Shown in pieces: positions 50,771 through 60,757 of a stretch of 64,000 bases of DNA. The notes below the pieces were generated by a model. That model did no database searches. It was not told the DNA's origin and saw only the letters and a list, made by a program, of their open reading frames with translations. The translations under genes were made by a program, and so were the position numbers. The DNA is from CAYXZO01 sp964469505 (lineage in GTDB: Bacteria; Fidelibacterota; UBA8477; JABMPR01): NCBI GenBank assembly GCA_964469505.1, contig CAYXZO010000003.1:1-64000 (forward strand). Reading direction: 5' to 3'. Each line of letters opens with the position of its first letter. Within the stretch, counting starts at the first letter, position 1.

Positions 50771-51630
50771 CTGGATGACCTTTTGAGTTTCATAATTATC
50801 AAAAGTCCTAAGTAATACAAAAACAAAACACCTTGACTAAATATTAGGACCGGCCACTGATACCAGCGCACCCAACGGCGATACAGCTTAAATATACCTT
50901 TGGCTTTACGCTTAATTTTTTTCCATGAAAAAGCATGACCGAAAGATGCTGAAACTTTATGATAAATCTTCGATTGGGGAACATAGTACAACCGATACCC
51001 TGCCCTTTTTAAACGAAGAGATAAATCAACGTCTTCTCCATACATAGAAAAGTTCTCATCAAAGCCTCCCAGGTCTTTAGCCAGGGGGAAAGGCATGGCA
51101 ATACAGCACCCTGTTAGATAATCGGTTTCTTCGGCTTCATCAATATCATCGGTGTCAATCGCCCTCAGCCGTTTATGGCCGATATATCCGGTCCACAAGT
51201 TTACCTGCCCCCCGCCATACCAAATTCGATTGCTGCCGGCGTACAAAATCTTAGGAGCAACAGCTCCAGCTTCGGGTAATTGTCGTAGGGCCCTCACCAA
51301 AGGGTCAAGAAAATCAGCCTGCACTTCGGTATCATTGTTGAGAAACGCAACGTAGTCCGGTGGGGCAATAGTCTCTTCCAACGCACGCAAGCCAGCATTA
51401 TTTCCCCCGGCAAAGCCCTTGTTCTCCTTCAATTTGACCCAATTGACGTTGGGAAAGCGTCGCTCATTTTCGGCCACAGAGTCATCGGTTGAGGCATTAT
51501 CCACTACCCAAATGGTGAAACGAGGATATGTGACCGCACTCAGGCTAGCCAGGCAATCTCCCAGCACCCTGGCACCATTCCAATTCAACACTAAAACGGC
51601 TACTGAAGGGGTGGTTTCAGGCGCCGACAA
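50767..51630 (-). CDS. GT2 family glycosyltransferase
   Basis: 287 residues. GT-A fold: VAVLVLNWNGARVLGDCL, VVDNASTDDS, KENKGFAGGNNAGLR, FLNNDTEV (DxD-like), TDYLTGCCIAMPF and FSMYGEDVDLSLRLKRAGY. It looks like the rhamnosyltransferase-type group. The C-terminus has a hydrophobic helix (about 258-277). The start is a TTG overlapping the previous gene by 14 nt. Confidence 0.92.
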   Translation of the reverse strand: MSAPETTPSVAVLVLNWNGARVLGDCLASLSAVTYPRFTIWVVDNASTDDSVAENERRFPNVNWVKLKENKGFAGGNNAGLRALEETIAPPDYVAFLNNDTEVQADFLDPLVRALRQLPEAGAVAPKILYAGSNRIWYGGGQVNLWTGYIGHKRLRAIDTDDIDEAEETDYLTGCCIAMPFPLAKDLGGFDENFSMYGEDVDLSLRLKRAGYRLYYVPQSKIYHKVSASFGHAFSWKKIKRKAKGIFKLYRRWVRWYQWPVLIFSQGVLFLYYLGLLIIMKLKRSSS

Positions 51631-52744
51631 TGCGTTCCAGTTCCTCCTTAAATCGGTTCACCGTGAATCTCTCTCGCCACTCCTTTACATTAGCCGTGAA
51701 ATCGACCTGTGCACGGGCTTCTAAAAAGGACCGCATAGTTTCAGCTAATTTACCCGGGGAGTCAGGAGGCACTAAGTAGCCGGTATGCCCCGGCCTGATA
51801 TATTCCGCTAACCCACCCACTTCAGTAGCAATTACTGGTAACCCCGCCTGGTAGGCAATACCCAAGATGCCGCTCTGAGTAGCCGTTTTATATGGCAAAA
51901 TCAAAGCATCAGCCGCCGCGAAAAAGTTTTGGGTCTCAGTGTCACTTGCGAAACGCAGGACTAATCTCACAGTTTCCTTCAATTCATACCTATCAATTAG
52001 AGCCTGGTAAGGTTCCCAGGATTCATACGGCTCCCCTACCACCCATAATTTAAAATCAACCCCTTGGGTTCTAAGCTGGGCCGCGGCTTTCAGCAAAACA
52101 TCCACCCCTTTGTAAGGTCGGATGTAGCCGAAAAAGAGGAAAACCGGCAGGTCCTGTGGAATGTCCAGGTTTCGACGGGCCACCGTTTTATCAACCTGCG
52201 GCTGGTACAATTCATAAAGAGGATGGAATAAGACCTGCACTTCCCTCTCCGGTGCTACTGCCTTTATCTCAGTGGCCACTCCCTGAGATAAAGCCACTAC
52301 GATGTCCATTTCTTTCAGAATTCTACGGGCTGCGACACGATCTACGAGCGACTGTTCATGGGGAATTAGATTATCTATTATACCGAGAGTACGCCCCGTC
52401 TTTTGTTGATGCAACCGGTTGGCTACGAATGAAAACACAGGTGCAAAAAAGGGGTTCCAGTAACGGAAAATAGTGAGATCAGGTTGGAAAGCAGCGATGC
52501 GGCGGGCAGTAGTATACCAGCTCAGTGGATTGACTGAATCCAACAGACGATCAGCGGGAAAAATGGGGCGGTCCGCTCTGGGCTTATACTCAGTTTGCCC
52601 CGGAAATAGGAACTTTGGATATTGTCTTCGGAAGTTCGCGAAATAGAGCTGGTGGTCTTTTTTAAGATGCTGATATAACTGATAGTTGAAATCAGCAATA
52701 CCACCGCGATACGGCGGACCTACGCTGCAGAAAGCTATGCGCAT
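51617..52744 (-). CDS. GT4 family glycosyltransferase
   Basis: 375 residues. FCSVGPPYRGGIADFNYQLY opens an acceptor domain, FFGYIRPYKGVDVLLKA and LRFASDTETQNFFAAADALILPYK are donor-half blocks, and GILGIAYQAGLPVIATEVGG is the closing motif. Retaining GT-B enzyme. It follows the polyprenyl-phosphate-type GT2 gene by 11 nt. Confidence 0.92.
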   Translation of the reverse strand: MRIAFCSVGPPYRGGIADFNYQLYQHLKKDHQLYFANFRRQYPKFLFPGQTEYKPRADRPIFPADRLLDSVNPLSWYTTARRIAAFQPDLTIFRYWNPFFAPVFSFVANRLHQQKTGRTLGIIDNLIPHEQSLVDRVAARRILKEMDIVVALSQGVATEIKAVAPEREVQVLFHPLYELYQPQVDKTVARRNLDIPQDLPVFLFFGYIRPYKGVDVLLKAAAQLRTQGVDFKLWVVGEPYESWEPYQALIDRYELKETVRLVLRFASDTETQNFFAAADALILPYKTATQSGILGIAYQAGLPVIATEVGGLAEYIRPGHTGYLVPPDSPGKLAETMRSFLEARAQVDFTANVKEWRERFTVNRFKEELERIVGA

Positions 52745-52755
52745 GGCTGATTTGC

Positions 52756-53730
52756 TCAGGTGGAAGTGGTACGTGCGTTTGCCTTGGGTTCAGAAGAATT
52801 GACTATGTACTCGGGGCGTTCCCGAATACTTAAGCGCGTTATCATTTCCCCCAACAGGCCCATGGAGAAAAACTGGACTCCCACTATAACCAATAAAATC
52901 CCCACGAAGAAAATGGGTCGGTTGCCGATCCAGGCGCCGGTTCCGAAGAAGTACTGCCGTAACCATTGGATGCCCAGGTAAAACAAAACTCCGCCACCAA
53001 CAGTTCCCATAAATAACCCTATCAGGCCAAAAAAATGCAGGGGTTTGCGAAAATATTTGCCGATAAACAACACCGTCAACAAATCAAAAAAACCAGCGAA
53101 GAACCGCCACAAGCCGTACTTAGTGCGTCCATACTTGCGGGCATGGTGCTTAACCACCTTTTCCCCACAGCGAAAACCTTTCTGAGCAGCCAACACCGGA
53201 ATGTAGCGATGCAATTCACCATAAAGGTGCAAGCTTTTGACTACCTCGCGCCGATAGGCCTTCAAACCGCAGTTAAAATCGTGGAGGGGAATTCCGGTAA
53301 GTTTCGCGGTAATGAAATTGAAAAAACGAGAAGGCCAGCGTTTGGAGATGGGATCATGGCGCTCCTTTTTCCATCCAGAAACCAAATCGTAATCCTGTTT
53401 CAACATTTCCAGCAGATAAGGTATCTCATTGGGGTCATCCTGAAGATCAGCATCCAGGGTCACCACAAAGTCACCTTTGGCCTCCTGGAAACCGATATTC
53501 AAGGCAGCGGCTTTACCGTAGTTCCGGCGGAAATGAATTATCCGCACCCGTGGATCCTCTGCAGCGAGCCCTCTGAGGACTGCTGCTGATGTATCAGTAC
53601 TACCATCGTTGATGAACAGAATCTCGATTTCGTAGCTGGAATTGGATAGAGCGAGGGCTATAGCCCGGTAAAGTTCGGGTAACGATTCCGCTTCGTTATA
53701 GACTGGAACAACAATGCTCACTAAACTCAT
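52756..53730 (-). CDS. GT2 polyprenyl-phosphate glycosyltransferase (DPM1/ArnC-like)
   Basis: 324 residues. GT-A domain with SIVVPVYNEAESLPELY, FINDGSTDTS, FVVTLDADLQDDPNEIPYLL (DxD) and FNCGLKAYRREVV. Two C-terminal membrane helices (about 235-260 and 272-296) follow. This is the group that charges undecaprenyl phosphate with a sugar, supplying GT-C enzymes such as the YfhO protein at 42263. Its ATG overlaps the DUF4292-like gene (ATGA). Confidence 0.92.
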   Translation of the reverse strand: MSLVSIVVPVYNEAESLPELYRAIALALSNSSYEIEILFINDGSTDTSAAVLRGLAAEDPRVRIIHFRRNYGKAAALNIGFQEAKGDFVVTLDADLQDDPNEIPYLLEMLKQDYDLVSGWKKERHDPISKRWPSRFFNFITAKLTGIPLHDFNCGLKAYRREVVKSLHLYGELHRYIPVLAAQKGFRCGEKVVKHHARKYGRTKYGLWRFFAGFFDLLTVLFIGKYFRKPLHFFGLIGLFMGTVGGGVLFYLGIQWLRQYFFGTGAWIGNRPIFFVGILLVIVGVQFFSMGLLGEMITRLSIRERPEYIVNSSEPKANARTTST

Positions 53731-54479
53731 GGAGTCTCTCCCATGTCACGTAAAGCAACTGGTGGCTGAAATGGTGGCTGCAATTCGGAGTCCCGGTCCA
53801 GCATCAACCGGTGCACACCAACCGACTTCCAGGATAAATAGAATTTCTCTTGCTCTAAAACAAAACTCCCCCCCGCAGGCAAAGTATTTGAGCCCCGGTA
53901 TTTCCACTGGAGAGTAGCGGTTACTTTCCTGTCGGGTGAAGTAAATTGCCAGCGGCTATATCTGCCAGGGCTTTCAGACCACAGCTCCTGATTGTCGGTG
54001 CACCAGTGATGAGAGCCACAAGATTTCCAGGATGTTTCAGACCGGGGAGGCTCAGCCAAAAGCAATAATCGGATCCAGTCCGACCAGGGTATAGTTCCGA
54101 CAGTACCTAATCTTGCTATTTCATCAGCTTCCTCCAATCTCTGCCATGGGTGTCCTACCAATCGGAACCAAATTTTATCAGAATGAAGCATTAACTTGAA
54201 TTTCCCCATGCCCAGAGGGCCACTACCTTCTAGCCAGGCCTCTCCATGTCCCAGTGTAGCATTAAACTTACCCTGTCCACTCAATCTGTCGGTATGTATC
54301 ACAAAAATCCCTCTAATTCGCCACAGTGAACTCCTTAGCTCAGGCTTAAAAGACGAAGGGTCGCAATCCGTCCCCGCCTGAGGCAGTTGTTTTTGAGAGA
54401 CGTTAAAAGAACAGGCGGCAAGCAGAATTCCCAGGAAAAACGCACCCGTGAAACTAAGAAACTTATTCCCTTGCTTCAA
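53727..54479 (-). CDS. DUF4292-like lipoprotein
   Basis: 250 residues. Signal peptide with a lipobox (LGILLAACS). The rest is beta-rich and reminiscent of LolA/LolB-type folds, and the order TPR protein then this lipoprotein is the context in which DUF4292 occurs in Bacteroidetes. Function unknown. It overlaps the TPR gene by 17 nt and the GT2 gene by 4 nt. Confidence 0.72.
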   Translation of the reverse strand: MKQGNKFLSFTGAFFLGILLAACSFNVSQKQLPQAGTDCDPSSFKPELRSSLWRIRGIFVIHTDRLSGQGKFNATLGHGEAWLEGSGPLGMGKFKLMLHSDKIWFRLVGHPWQRLEEADEIARLGTVGTIPWSDWIRLLLLAEPPRSETSWKSCGSHHWCTDNQELWSESPGRYSRWQFTSPDRKVTATLQWKYRGSNTLPAGGSFVLEQEKFYLSWKSVGVHRLMLDRDSELQPPFQPPVALRDMGETP

Positions 54480-56016
54480 GGGCTCGGGCCTTCTGGAAAT
54501 ATTGTTCCGCTTCTTTAACCTTCCCCAATCGTTCCAACAGCTGGGCTAAATGCCCCAAAACTTCCGCGTTATTTCCATCCAATTTCACTGATGCCCGTAA
54601 GTACTTTTCCGCCATGGTGAAATGTCCCAGTTTGAAATAAATCCAACCCGCCGTATCCAGATAAGCCGGACGCTTGGGCTCAACACTCAAAGCTTCCTGG
54701 ATCAAGTGGGCTGCAAACAGCAAAGCTTCTTTGGTGGAGTCATGAACGGCAATCAGGTACGCGTAATTATTCTTGGCCAGATGATCACGAGGATATTGTT
54801 CTATGAGCGTCTGATAAGCCCGTTTAGCACGCTCATAATTGCCGGTTTCATCCGCCAGTAACGCCAGCAAATGCAAACCTTGCTGATCCGTTTCGTTCAG
54901 TTTGATCGCTTGTTCCATAGCCCTGAAGGCCTGTCGTTGCAAACTGGTATCTTTTTTAGCGATGGCCAGGTCCCGCATTAATTGGGCGTTAAGATAGTGG
55001 AGATAATAATTATCAGGGAATGCCGGTAAATATGCCTGTAAGGTTTCCCACGCTCCCTGGCTATTGCGGAGGTTCATGTATGACCATACCATTAAGGCCA
55101 CCGCTTGGGCCCTGGAGGGATCATTTTCTAACAGCTTTTTTAGAACAACGATCGCACGTTCATAATTTCCAGAGTCAAAGTACAATTGCCCTAACTTCAG
55201 CTGCATTTCGGGACTTAAACTGCGTTTCTGAGCTAGCTTGCTAAGAAATCTAATCGCAGCTAAAGGGCCATTCATGGTATTCACCAGCTCGGTTTTAAAC
55301 AACACCAGTGGTTCACTATCAGGATTTTTAGCAAAAAGTGAGTCCACCAACCGTACAGCGGTGTCGTATCTGCCCATTGTTATAAGCAATTGAACCCGTC
55401 GCTTCAGCAATTCTAAACTGTTGGGGAAGATTTTGGCTAAACGGTGATATATATCCAGCACTTTGTCCCAACGCCTGAGAGCCAGATAAAGCTTCTCCGC
55501 CCGCTGGAGGGGAGCCAGACGTTCCTCATCCAACTCCCATAGCACCACCAAGTAATTGGCTTCTTGCAAAGTATCTTTTAGAGCATGGTAGACTTGTACC
55601 AATTGAAAAACTGTGCGAGGATCATCAGAGCGCAGTCGGTATAAACGTTTTAAGAATGGAAGAGCACGCCGGGGTTCGCCCTGGTTGAGCTCCACCAAAG
55701 CTTCGAGCGCCTCTTCATAAGTGGAGTCCAACTGGATGACTTTTAAATAAGCTCTTTCAGCGGCGGTTTTACGATCAAGCTGCTGATAAGCTTTGCCCAA
55801 ACTGAGGAAAATATCCGGAGAAGTTGAATCGGCTTTGGCTGCTTCTTCATAGGCTTTGGCTGCTTCTTCCCACCGCTCTTGACTTTCCAACTCCATTCCC
55901 CGCATGAATGCATCTAGAGCTCGTTTTTCAAAATTAGTGGAGTCAGTGGAGACTGAGTGCTGTCCCAATAGTGGGATCCCCAAACAAATCAATAGCACCA
56001 GCTTAAACCATTTCAT
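54463..56016 (-). CDS. Exported TPR-repeat protein
   Basis: 517 residues. Signal peptide (KWFKLVLLICLGIPLLGQ), then about twelve tetratricopeptide repeats along the full length, for example WEEAAKAYEEAAKADSTSPD, GNYERAIVVLKKLLENDPS and GKVKEAEQYFQKARALE. No enzymatic domain. It probably acts as a periplasmic scaffold. It lies 3 nt from the NhaC gene and is coupled to the DUF4292-like lipoprotein. Confidence 0.88.
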   Translation of the reverse strand: MKWFKLVLLICLGIPLLGQHSVSTDSTNFEKRALDAFMRGMELESQERWEEAAKAYEEAAKADSTSPDIFLSLGKAYQQLDRKTAAERAYLKVIQLDSTYEEALEALVELNQGEPRRALPFLKRLYRLRSDDPRTVFQLVQVYHALKDTLQEANYLVVLWELDEERLAPLQRAEKLYLALRRWDKVLDIYHRLAKIFPNSLELLKRRVQLLITMGRYDTAVRLVDSLFAKNPDSEPLVLFKTELVNTMNGPLAAIRFLSKLAQKRSLSPEMQLKLGQLYFDSGNYERAIVVLKKLLENDPSRAQAVALMVWSYMNLRNSQGAWETLQAYLPAFPDNYYLHYLNAQLMRDLAIAKKDTSLQRQAFRAMEQAIKLNETDQQGLHLLALLADETGNYERAKRAYQTLIEQYPRDHLAKNNYAYLIAVHDSTKEALLFAAHLIQEALSVEPKRPAYLDTAGWIYFKLGHFTMAEKYLRASVKLDGNNAEVLGHLAQLLERLGKVKEAEQYFQKARALEARE

Positions 56017-56019
56017 CCC

Positions 56020-57900
56020 TTACGCCTCAGCTTTCGCAAATGTTGAAGAAGGCAGCGGTTTGCCCCAAACTTTTAAAATCAGGAATAAGGCGCTTATAGC
56101 CACCACATACGAAGTAATAATTCCGATGAAGGGTTGCGATTGCCATAGGCCTAAAGGTAAATACCCGATGAGTACCGCAATTGTTCCAGCAATGAAAGCA
56201 TATGGTAATTGGGTTCGAACATGGTCAATGTGGTCGGAACAAGAGGCCAGTGAAGAAAGGATAGTGGTGTCGGAAATGGGTGAGCAATGATCGCCAAAGG
56301 TTGCTCCGCTGATAACCGCCGCGAAAGTCGCCAGAAAAAGAAGGTTGTGCACATCTGCGTAAATATTCAACGCCAAGGGTATTACCAAGGGAATAAGGAT
56401 TGACATGGTTCCGAAGCTGGTCCCGGTGGCAAAACTGATGGCAGAAGCAGTCAAAAAAGTCAAAGCTGGCAATATGAAAGGCGCGATCAAGTGGCGGGTA
56501 TTATGGATAATATAATCAGCAGTATGTACTTGATTACACACCTCTCCCAGCGCCCAGGCCAAAATCAAGATCATGGACGCGAGAAGCATAGTCCGGGCGC
56601 CCTGGAACCAGGCCTCCATAGTATCTTTGATGGAAATCAATCGTTGCCCAAGTCCCAGCAAAGCAGCCACCAAAGCTCCCGTAAAACTAGCCCACAACAA
56701 AGCTTGAGCCGAATCGGCATTATTCATGACCGCCAGTAAAAAAGCCAAGGTCCCCTGATTACGGGGAGGATCGGCCTCAAGACCGGTTATCAACATTCCT
56801 ACCATAGTGAACAAAATAACGAACGCAATGGGTATCCCTGCGTTCCACCACCGGAAAGGAATACCCTTGGGTTGCACGTTCTCAAGCAACGAGTCATCCG
56901 AAATAGGTTTGGCATCGATTCGAATGACTCTTCCCTCCAGGATGGCTCGTCTTTCCGCACCGTACATGGGACCTATCTCCCGATTACTGACGGCCACCAG
57001 AAAAACGAGTATTACGGCCAGGATAGAGTAATATGAGAATGGTATTGAAAGGAGAAATAAAAGGTAGGAATTGGTTTGAACTCCGTGCAGCCGTAACTGG
57101 CTGTCGAGCAGCGACATGCTGAAAACTATCCAGGTGCTGATCAGCCCGAAGCTGGCTACCGGAGCGGCAGTGGAATCGACTATGTAAGAAAGTTTCTCTC
57201 TGGAAATTCTCAAGCGGTCAGTAATTGGCCGCATGGTATTGCCAACCAGCAATGAGTTAGCATAGTCGTCGAAAAAGATCAGAACACCCATAAGAGCGGT
57301 CGCCAATTGGCCCCGGATACGGTTGCTGGCGAAACGTTCAGCCTTAGCAACGATACCAGCGATGCCACCATTACGTTGAATCAAACCAATCAGCCCCCCA
57401 AAGCCGAAAGTGAACAACAGAATGGTAGCGTGACCTTTATCAACCAAACTGTTCACCACTTGAGTATCAAGAGCCCGTAAAAAGCCGGCCCAGGGATGAA
57501 AACCGGATAGAATAATGGCTCCTACCCAAACACCGGTGAACAATGAAAGCAGCATTTCTTTAGTAACTAGTGCCAAGATTATAGCTACCAGCGGGGGCAA
57601 AAGACTGGTCCATCCCGGAACAAGCAATACTTCCTGTGCCTGAGCCGTCTCCCCTCCTATCCGAAGCTCGATTGACCCTGGTGTAGTTTTTTTAACTCTT
57701 GCTGAACCGCTGGAACTTTTGACTACTATCAGGCTGTCAAGACCGGCTAGCACAACCTGAGTATTACCATCAACGGGGACGTTCTCCCAGGAAATGCGGA
57801 AGGGTACATCTTTCAATACTAACTGGGGAACTGAGACAGATTGACCCAACAACGAGGCGCTTGCCAATAAAAAAAGCACTCCCCTTAGCCAGTTCTTCAT
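56020..57900 (-). CDS. NhaC-family Na+/H+ antiporter with exported N-terminal domain
   Basis: 626 residues. The C-terminal ~530 residues are an NhaC-type transporter with 11-12 helices, including GVWVGAIILSGFHP, GVLIFFDDYANSLLVGNTMRP, DSTAAPVASFGLISTW, ATGTSFGTMSILIPLV and GATFGDHCSPISDTTILSS. Unusually, a signal peptide (FLLASASLLGQS) and a beta-rich domain of about 75 residues precede the transporter, ending near LVPGWTSLLPPLVAI. Substrate may be Na+/H+ or an amino-acid/malate type exchange, as NhaC members vary. The added domain lies on the periplasmic side. Confidence 0.9.
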   Translation of the reverse strand: MKNWLRGVLFLLASASLLGQSVSVPQLVLKDVPFRISWENVPVDGNTQVVLAGLDSLIVVKSSSGSARVKKTTPGSIELRIGGETAQAQEVLLVPGWTSLLPPLVAIILALVTKEMLLSLFTGVWVGAIILSGFHPWAGFLRALDTQVVNSLVDKGHATILLFTFGFGGLIGLIQRNGGIAGIVAKAERFASNRIRGQLATALMGVLIFFDDYANSLLVGNTMRPITDRLRISREKLSYIVDSTAAPVASFGLISTWIVFSMSLLDSQLRLHGVQTNSYLLFLLSIPFSYYSILAVILVFLVAVSNREIGPMYGAERRAILEGRVIRIDAKPISDDSLLENVQPKGIPFRWWNAGIPIAFVILFTMVGMLITGLEADPPRNQGTLAFLLAVMNNADSAQALLWASFTGALVAALLGLGQRLISIKDTMEAWFQGARTMLLASMILILAWALGEVCNQVHTADYIIHNTRHLIAPFILPALTFLTASAISFATGTSFGTMSILIPLVIPLALNIYADVHNLLFLATFAAVISGATFGDHCSPISDTTILSSLASCSDHIDHVRTQLPYAFIAGTIAVLIGYLPLGLWQSQPFIGIITSYVVAISALFLILKVWGKPLPSSTFAKAEA

Positions 57901-57951
57901 TTGCTACCGTCTACGGATTTGCAAGTTGGAAAGTTATGACCGGAAGGTCGA

Positions 57952-59469
57952 TCAATGTTTGGGGGCTACCATCCCCGGTTCGTAAACGACTACTCTGTTA
58001 CCCCCTTGGCGCTTGGCCTGATACATGGCCGCATCCGCCGCTTCGATCAATTCTTCCATAGTTTTTCCGTCCTTGGGGAACTCGCATAAGCCGATGCTGA
58101 TATGCATATTCACCTTGATGTCATTCCATTCGAAATTGTGCTCAGCTATGGCATGACAAATACGATTAGCACTAATAGAGCCATTTTTAGCATCGGTGCT
58201 GATCAAACCTACTACGAATTCTTCACCGCCATAGCGCCCCACAATATCTGCGGTACGTACGCTTTCCTTGATTACCTTCGCCGTCTCCCGGATGACGTAA
58301 TCACCCATGAGATGACCATAGGTATCATTGATCCGTTTGAACTTATCCAAATCACAAAAGAGGATTGTCAAGCTCAACTGGTATCGAGTGGAACGGGAAA
58401 TCTCTTCCTGCAATCGTTCTTTTAAGGCCCGAAGGTTGTAGACCCGACTCAAGGGGTCGATGGTGGCGAATTCTTTCAACTTATCATATAACATCAAACG
58501 ATTTAGCGCTGCGCCAAGATTCAGGGCCACCATTCCGAAAATACCCAGGATGGCCTCGTCAAATTCCCGATTCTCACGGAATTCCAAAACGAGGGCTCCC
58601 GGACCTTCCGGTTGATTGGCTAATGGAAATACTACCGCGGCCCCAAAATTGTAATCGGCCAGATCGCCGATTTTATAGATCCCTTCAAAAGGTGTTTTTT
58701 CACTAGCCCGGTATATTTGCCGATGTCCCTGCCGGATAGCAGCCCCAACTAATGTATTATCCAGTCGCAACATCATTCCTTCCTGGAGCCAGCTGCTTTC
58801 ACCAGCAATGGAATCGATGCGGTAATAATTTTCCAATTCCTCATTCCGCAGGGCTAAAACCGCACGATCAAAGTTCAGGAAATAGTGGGAAAAGCGGGAA
58901 ATCTCGGCCACAAAATCGCTTTTACTGACGGCTGCAGTGAGATGACGGTTAACCTCCAGCAGGATGGCGAGATGATCGGTACGTTCCTGCAATTGGTCTA
59001 ATAATTCAGTGGAATTCAGCGCACTACCCACCAGGCGAGCCACATGAGCGCTGAGACTCAAATCATTATCCTTGAAATAATGTTCTTTATCGTGTTCTTG
59101 AAACAAAAAGCCCACCACTTCTCCCCGCATGAAGATAGGTACTATCATAACACAGGCTGGCAAGTTGCCATTCTTGTTATCGTACATCGCCTGAATTACG
59201 TCAGGATCGCTGGTGATAGTACCAAATTGGTCGGGTTGTTTCAGATTTTGCAAAAAGGGGAGTTCTTCGGATAGCTTCTTCTTAATAGCGGAGTTACCGA
59301 TAAGCAATGACTGCTTCAGTACGAATGCGTGGTCGGAGGCGGAGTAAAAGTAAAAATGCACCCCCTGGCTACCGGTGGCAGTCAAAGCGAGTTGCAAAAG
59401 TTCTTTCAATTGTGAAGTAAAAATACTGTCAATGTCCACGGACAGGGCATGCAAATCGATAAACTTCAA
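57952..59469 (-). CDS. GAF-domain diguanylate cyclase
   Basis: 505 residues, soluble. Two GAF-like sensor regions (about 1-165 and 170-325), then a GGDEF domain with CDLDKFKRINDTYGHLMGD and the active site GRYGGEEFVVG. The product-inhibition site RxxD (RTAD) lies 5 residues before GGEEF, so it can make and be inhibited by c-di-GMP. The start is the TTG at 59469, with GGAGG 6 nt upstream. Confidence 0.93.
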   Translation of the reverse strand: MKFIDLHALSVDIDSIFTSQLKELLQLALTATGSQGVHFYFYSASDHAFVLKQSLLIGNSAIKKKLSEELPFLQNLKQPDQFGTITSDPDVIQAMYDNKNGNLPACVMIVPIFMRGEVVGFLFQEHDKEHYFKDNDLSLSAHVARLVGSALNSTELLDQLQERTDHLAILLEVNRHLTAAVSKSDFVAEISRFSHYFLNFDRAVLALRNEELENYYRIDSIAGESSWLQEGMMLRLDNTLVGAAIRQGHRQIYRASEKTPFEGIYKIGDLADYNFGAAVVFPLANQPEGPGALVLEFRENREFDEAILGIFGMVALNLGAALNRLMLYDKLKEFATIDPLSRVYNLRALKERLQEEISRSTRYQLSLTILFCDLDKFKRINDTYGHLMGDYVIRETAKVIKESVRTADIVGRYGGEEFVVGLISTDAKNGSISANRICHAIAEHNFEWNDIKVNMHISIGLCEFPKDGKTMEELIEAADAAMYQAKRQGGNRVVVYEPGMVAPKH

Positions 59470-59637
59470 GCTCGTCCTCCCTTTTTTGGCCTGGTGAGAT
59501 GCAAATTGCGACCTCGGGCTAAACCTTACCCTGCCCCCTCCTAAATATCCTGGGCTATCGCTTCCATTTGAGTAAAATTAGGCCACTAGGGGGCTAAAAT
59601 CAAACCACTTTAGAGACTTAGAATTTGTGAATAAAGA

Positions 59638-60141
59638 TTACGGAGTTTGATTGACCACCTTCATCGGGGTCTGGGGAGTAATGTTCCTAGGGGTGATAAG
59701 TTCCAAAGTATCTACTTCATGGGGGCTAAGTGAATCATGAACTAAAGATTGATTAACCTGCAGCGGGGCATTGTGAATCGCATTTTGCCCGATATCAGTG
59801 ACGGGGACCATCCACTGGGTAAACAGGAAGGCAACTGCCAGGCCGGCTGCCACAGCGTAGCTGGAAACCTTAAAGAAAGTGGAACGCCACCAAGGGGTAG
59901 GAACGGTCTGGGATAAGCGTTCTTTTAAGCGGGATTCAAAATCGGGGGATGTTTTTACTCGGGGAAGCTTATGGAGGGCCTGCAATAATGCCTGGAAATC
60001 TTTAAAACGGGTACGACAGGCAGGACATTCAGCCAAATGTTGCGTAACGAAGGTGTTCTGTTCCGCAGACAATGTTTGTTCCAGTAAACCGGAGAAAAGA
60101 TCTTGAGCTCGAAGGCAGGCAGCTTCTTCCATATCCATCAC
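59638..60141 (-). CDS. Anti-sigma factor with zinc-finger (HC2-type) N-terminus
   Basis: 167 residues. H-x3-C-x2-C (HLAECPAC) in a zf-HC2 type domain, one transmembrane helix (about 95-112) and a short periplasmic part rich in Asp, Leu and Thr. Such proteins hold an ECF sigma factor at the membrane until a signal releases it. It lies 36 nt downstream of the ECF sigma gene. Confidence 0.87.
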   Translation of the reverse strand: MMDMEEAACLRAQDLFSGLLEQTLSAEQNTFVTQHLAECPACRTRFKDFQALLQALHKLPRVKTSPDFESRLKERLSQTVPTPWWRSTFFKVSSYAVAAGLAVAFLFTQWMVPVTDIGQNAIHNAPLQVNQSLVHDSLSPHEVDTLELITPRNITPQTPMKVVNQTP

Positions 60142-60177
60142 CCCTTTTGTTTGCGCTTCCCTTAGCTTTGTTTCCTG

Positions 60178-60756
60178 TCAGTACTCCTTGAGATGTCTCA
60201 ATTTGCTCTGCAGCTTCAAACGCGCCCGGTTCACCCGGGATTTGACCGTCCCCATGGGGATGTCGAGTATTTTACTAATATCCTCATAAGAAAGTTCCTG
60301 AATATCTCGTAAAAGAATGATGGTTTTAAATGGTTCCGGTAAGCCGTGGATGGCTTTTTCGATTTCGGCCAAAGAATAACTGCTCATTGTCTTGTCCAGG
60401 GGACCGGCGTCGGTATCTGCTGGGTCATACTCACGATCTTCCTGGGCTAGTTGCGACATGGTAACCGTTTTACGTCGTTTACGCTTCCTGAGTTCCGAAC
60501 GAGCCAAATTCCCCGCAATGGTATAGATCCACGTGGAGAATTTCGCAATTTCCTGATAAGCATGTCGATTTTTATAAACCCGCAGAAAGGTTTCTTGAAC
60601 CAAATCTTCCGCTTCTTCGTAATCTCCCAGAAAACGAAAAACGAAATTCATCAGCCGATCTTTATAGCGCCCCACCAGGGCTAAAAATGCTTCTTCTTCC
60701 CCTTGTTGAAACAGGGCAATGAGCTGCTCATCGGTTAGATCAGGACTTAACGGCAA
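60178..60756 (-). CDS. ECF RNA polymerase sigma factor (RpoE type)
   Basis: 192 residues. Region 2 is FLALVGRYKDRLMNFVFRFLG to FSTWIYTIAGNLARSELRKR, and region 4 is GLPEPFKTIILLRDIQEL and YEDISKILDIPMGTVKSRVNRAR. The TTG start at 60756 lies after GAGGG and 1 nt past the holA stop codon region. It pairs with the anti-sigma gene downstream. Confidence 0.95.
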   Translation of the reverse strand: MPLSPDLTDEQLIALFQQGEEEAFLALVGRYKDRLMNFVFRFLGDYEEAEDLVQETFLRVYKNRHAYQEIAKFSTWIYTIAGNLARSELRKRKRRKTVTMSQLAQEDREYDPADTDAGPLDKTMSSYSLAEIEKAIHGLPEPFKTIILLRDIQELSYEDISKILDIPMGTVKSRVNRARLKLQSKLRHLKEY

Positions 60757-60757
60757 A

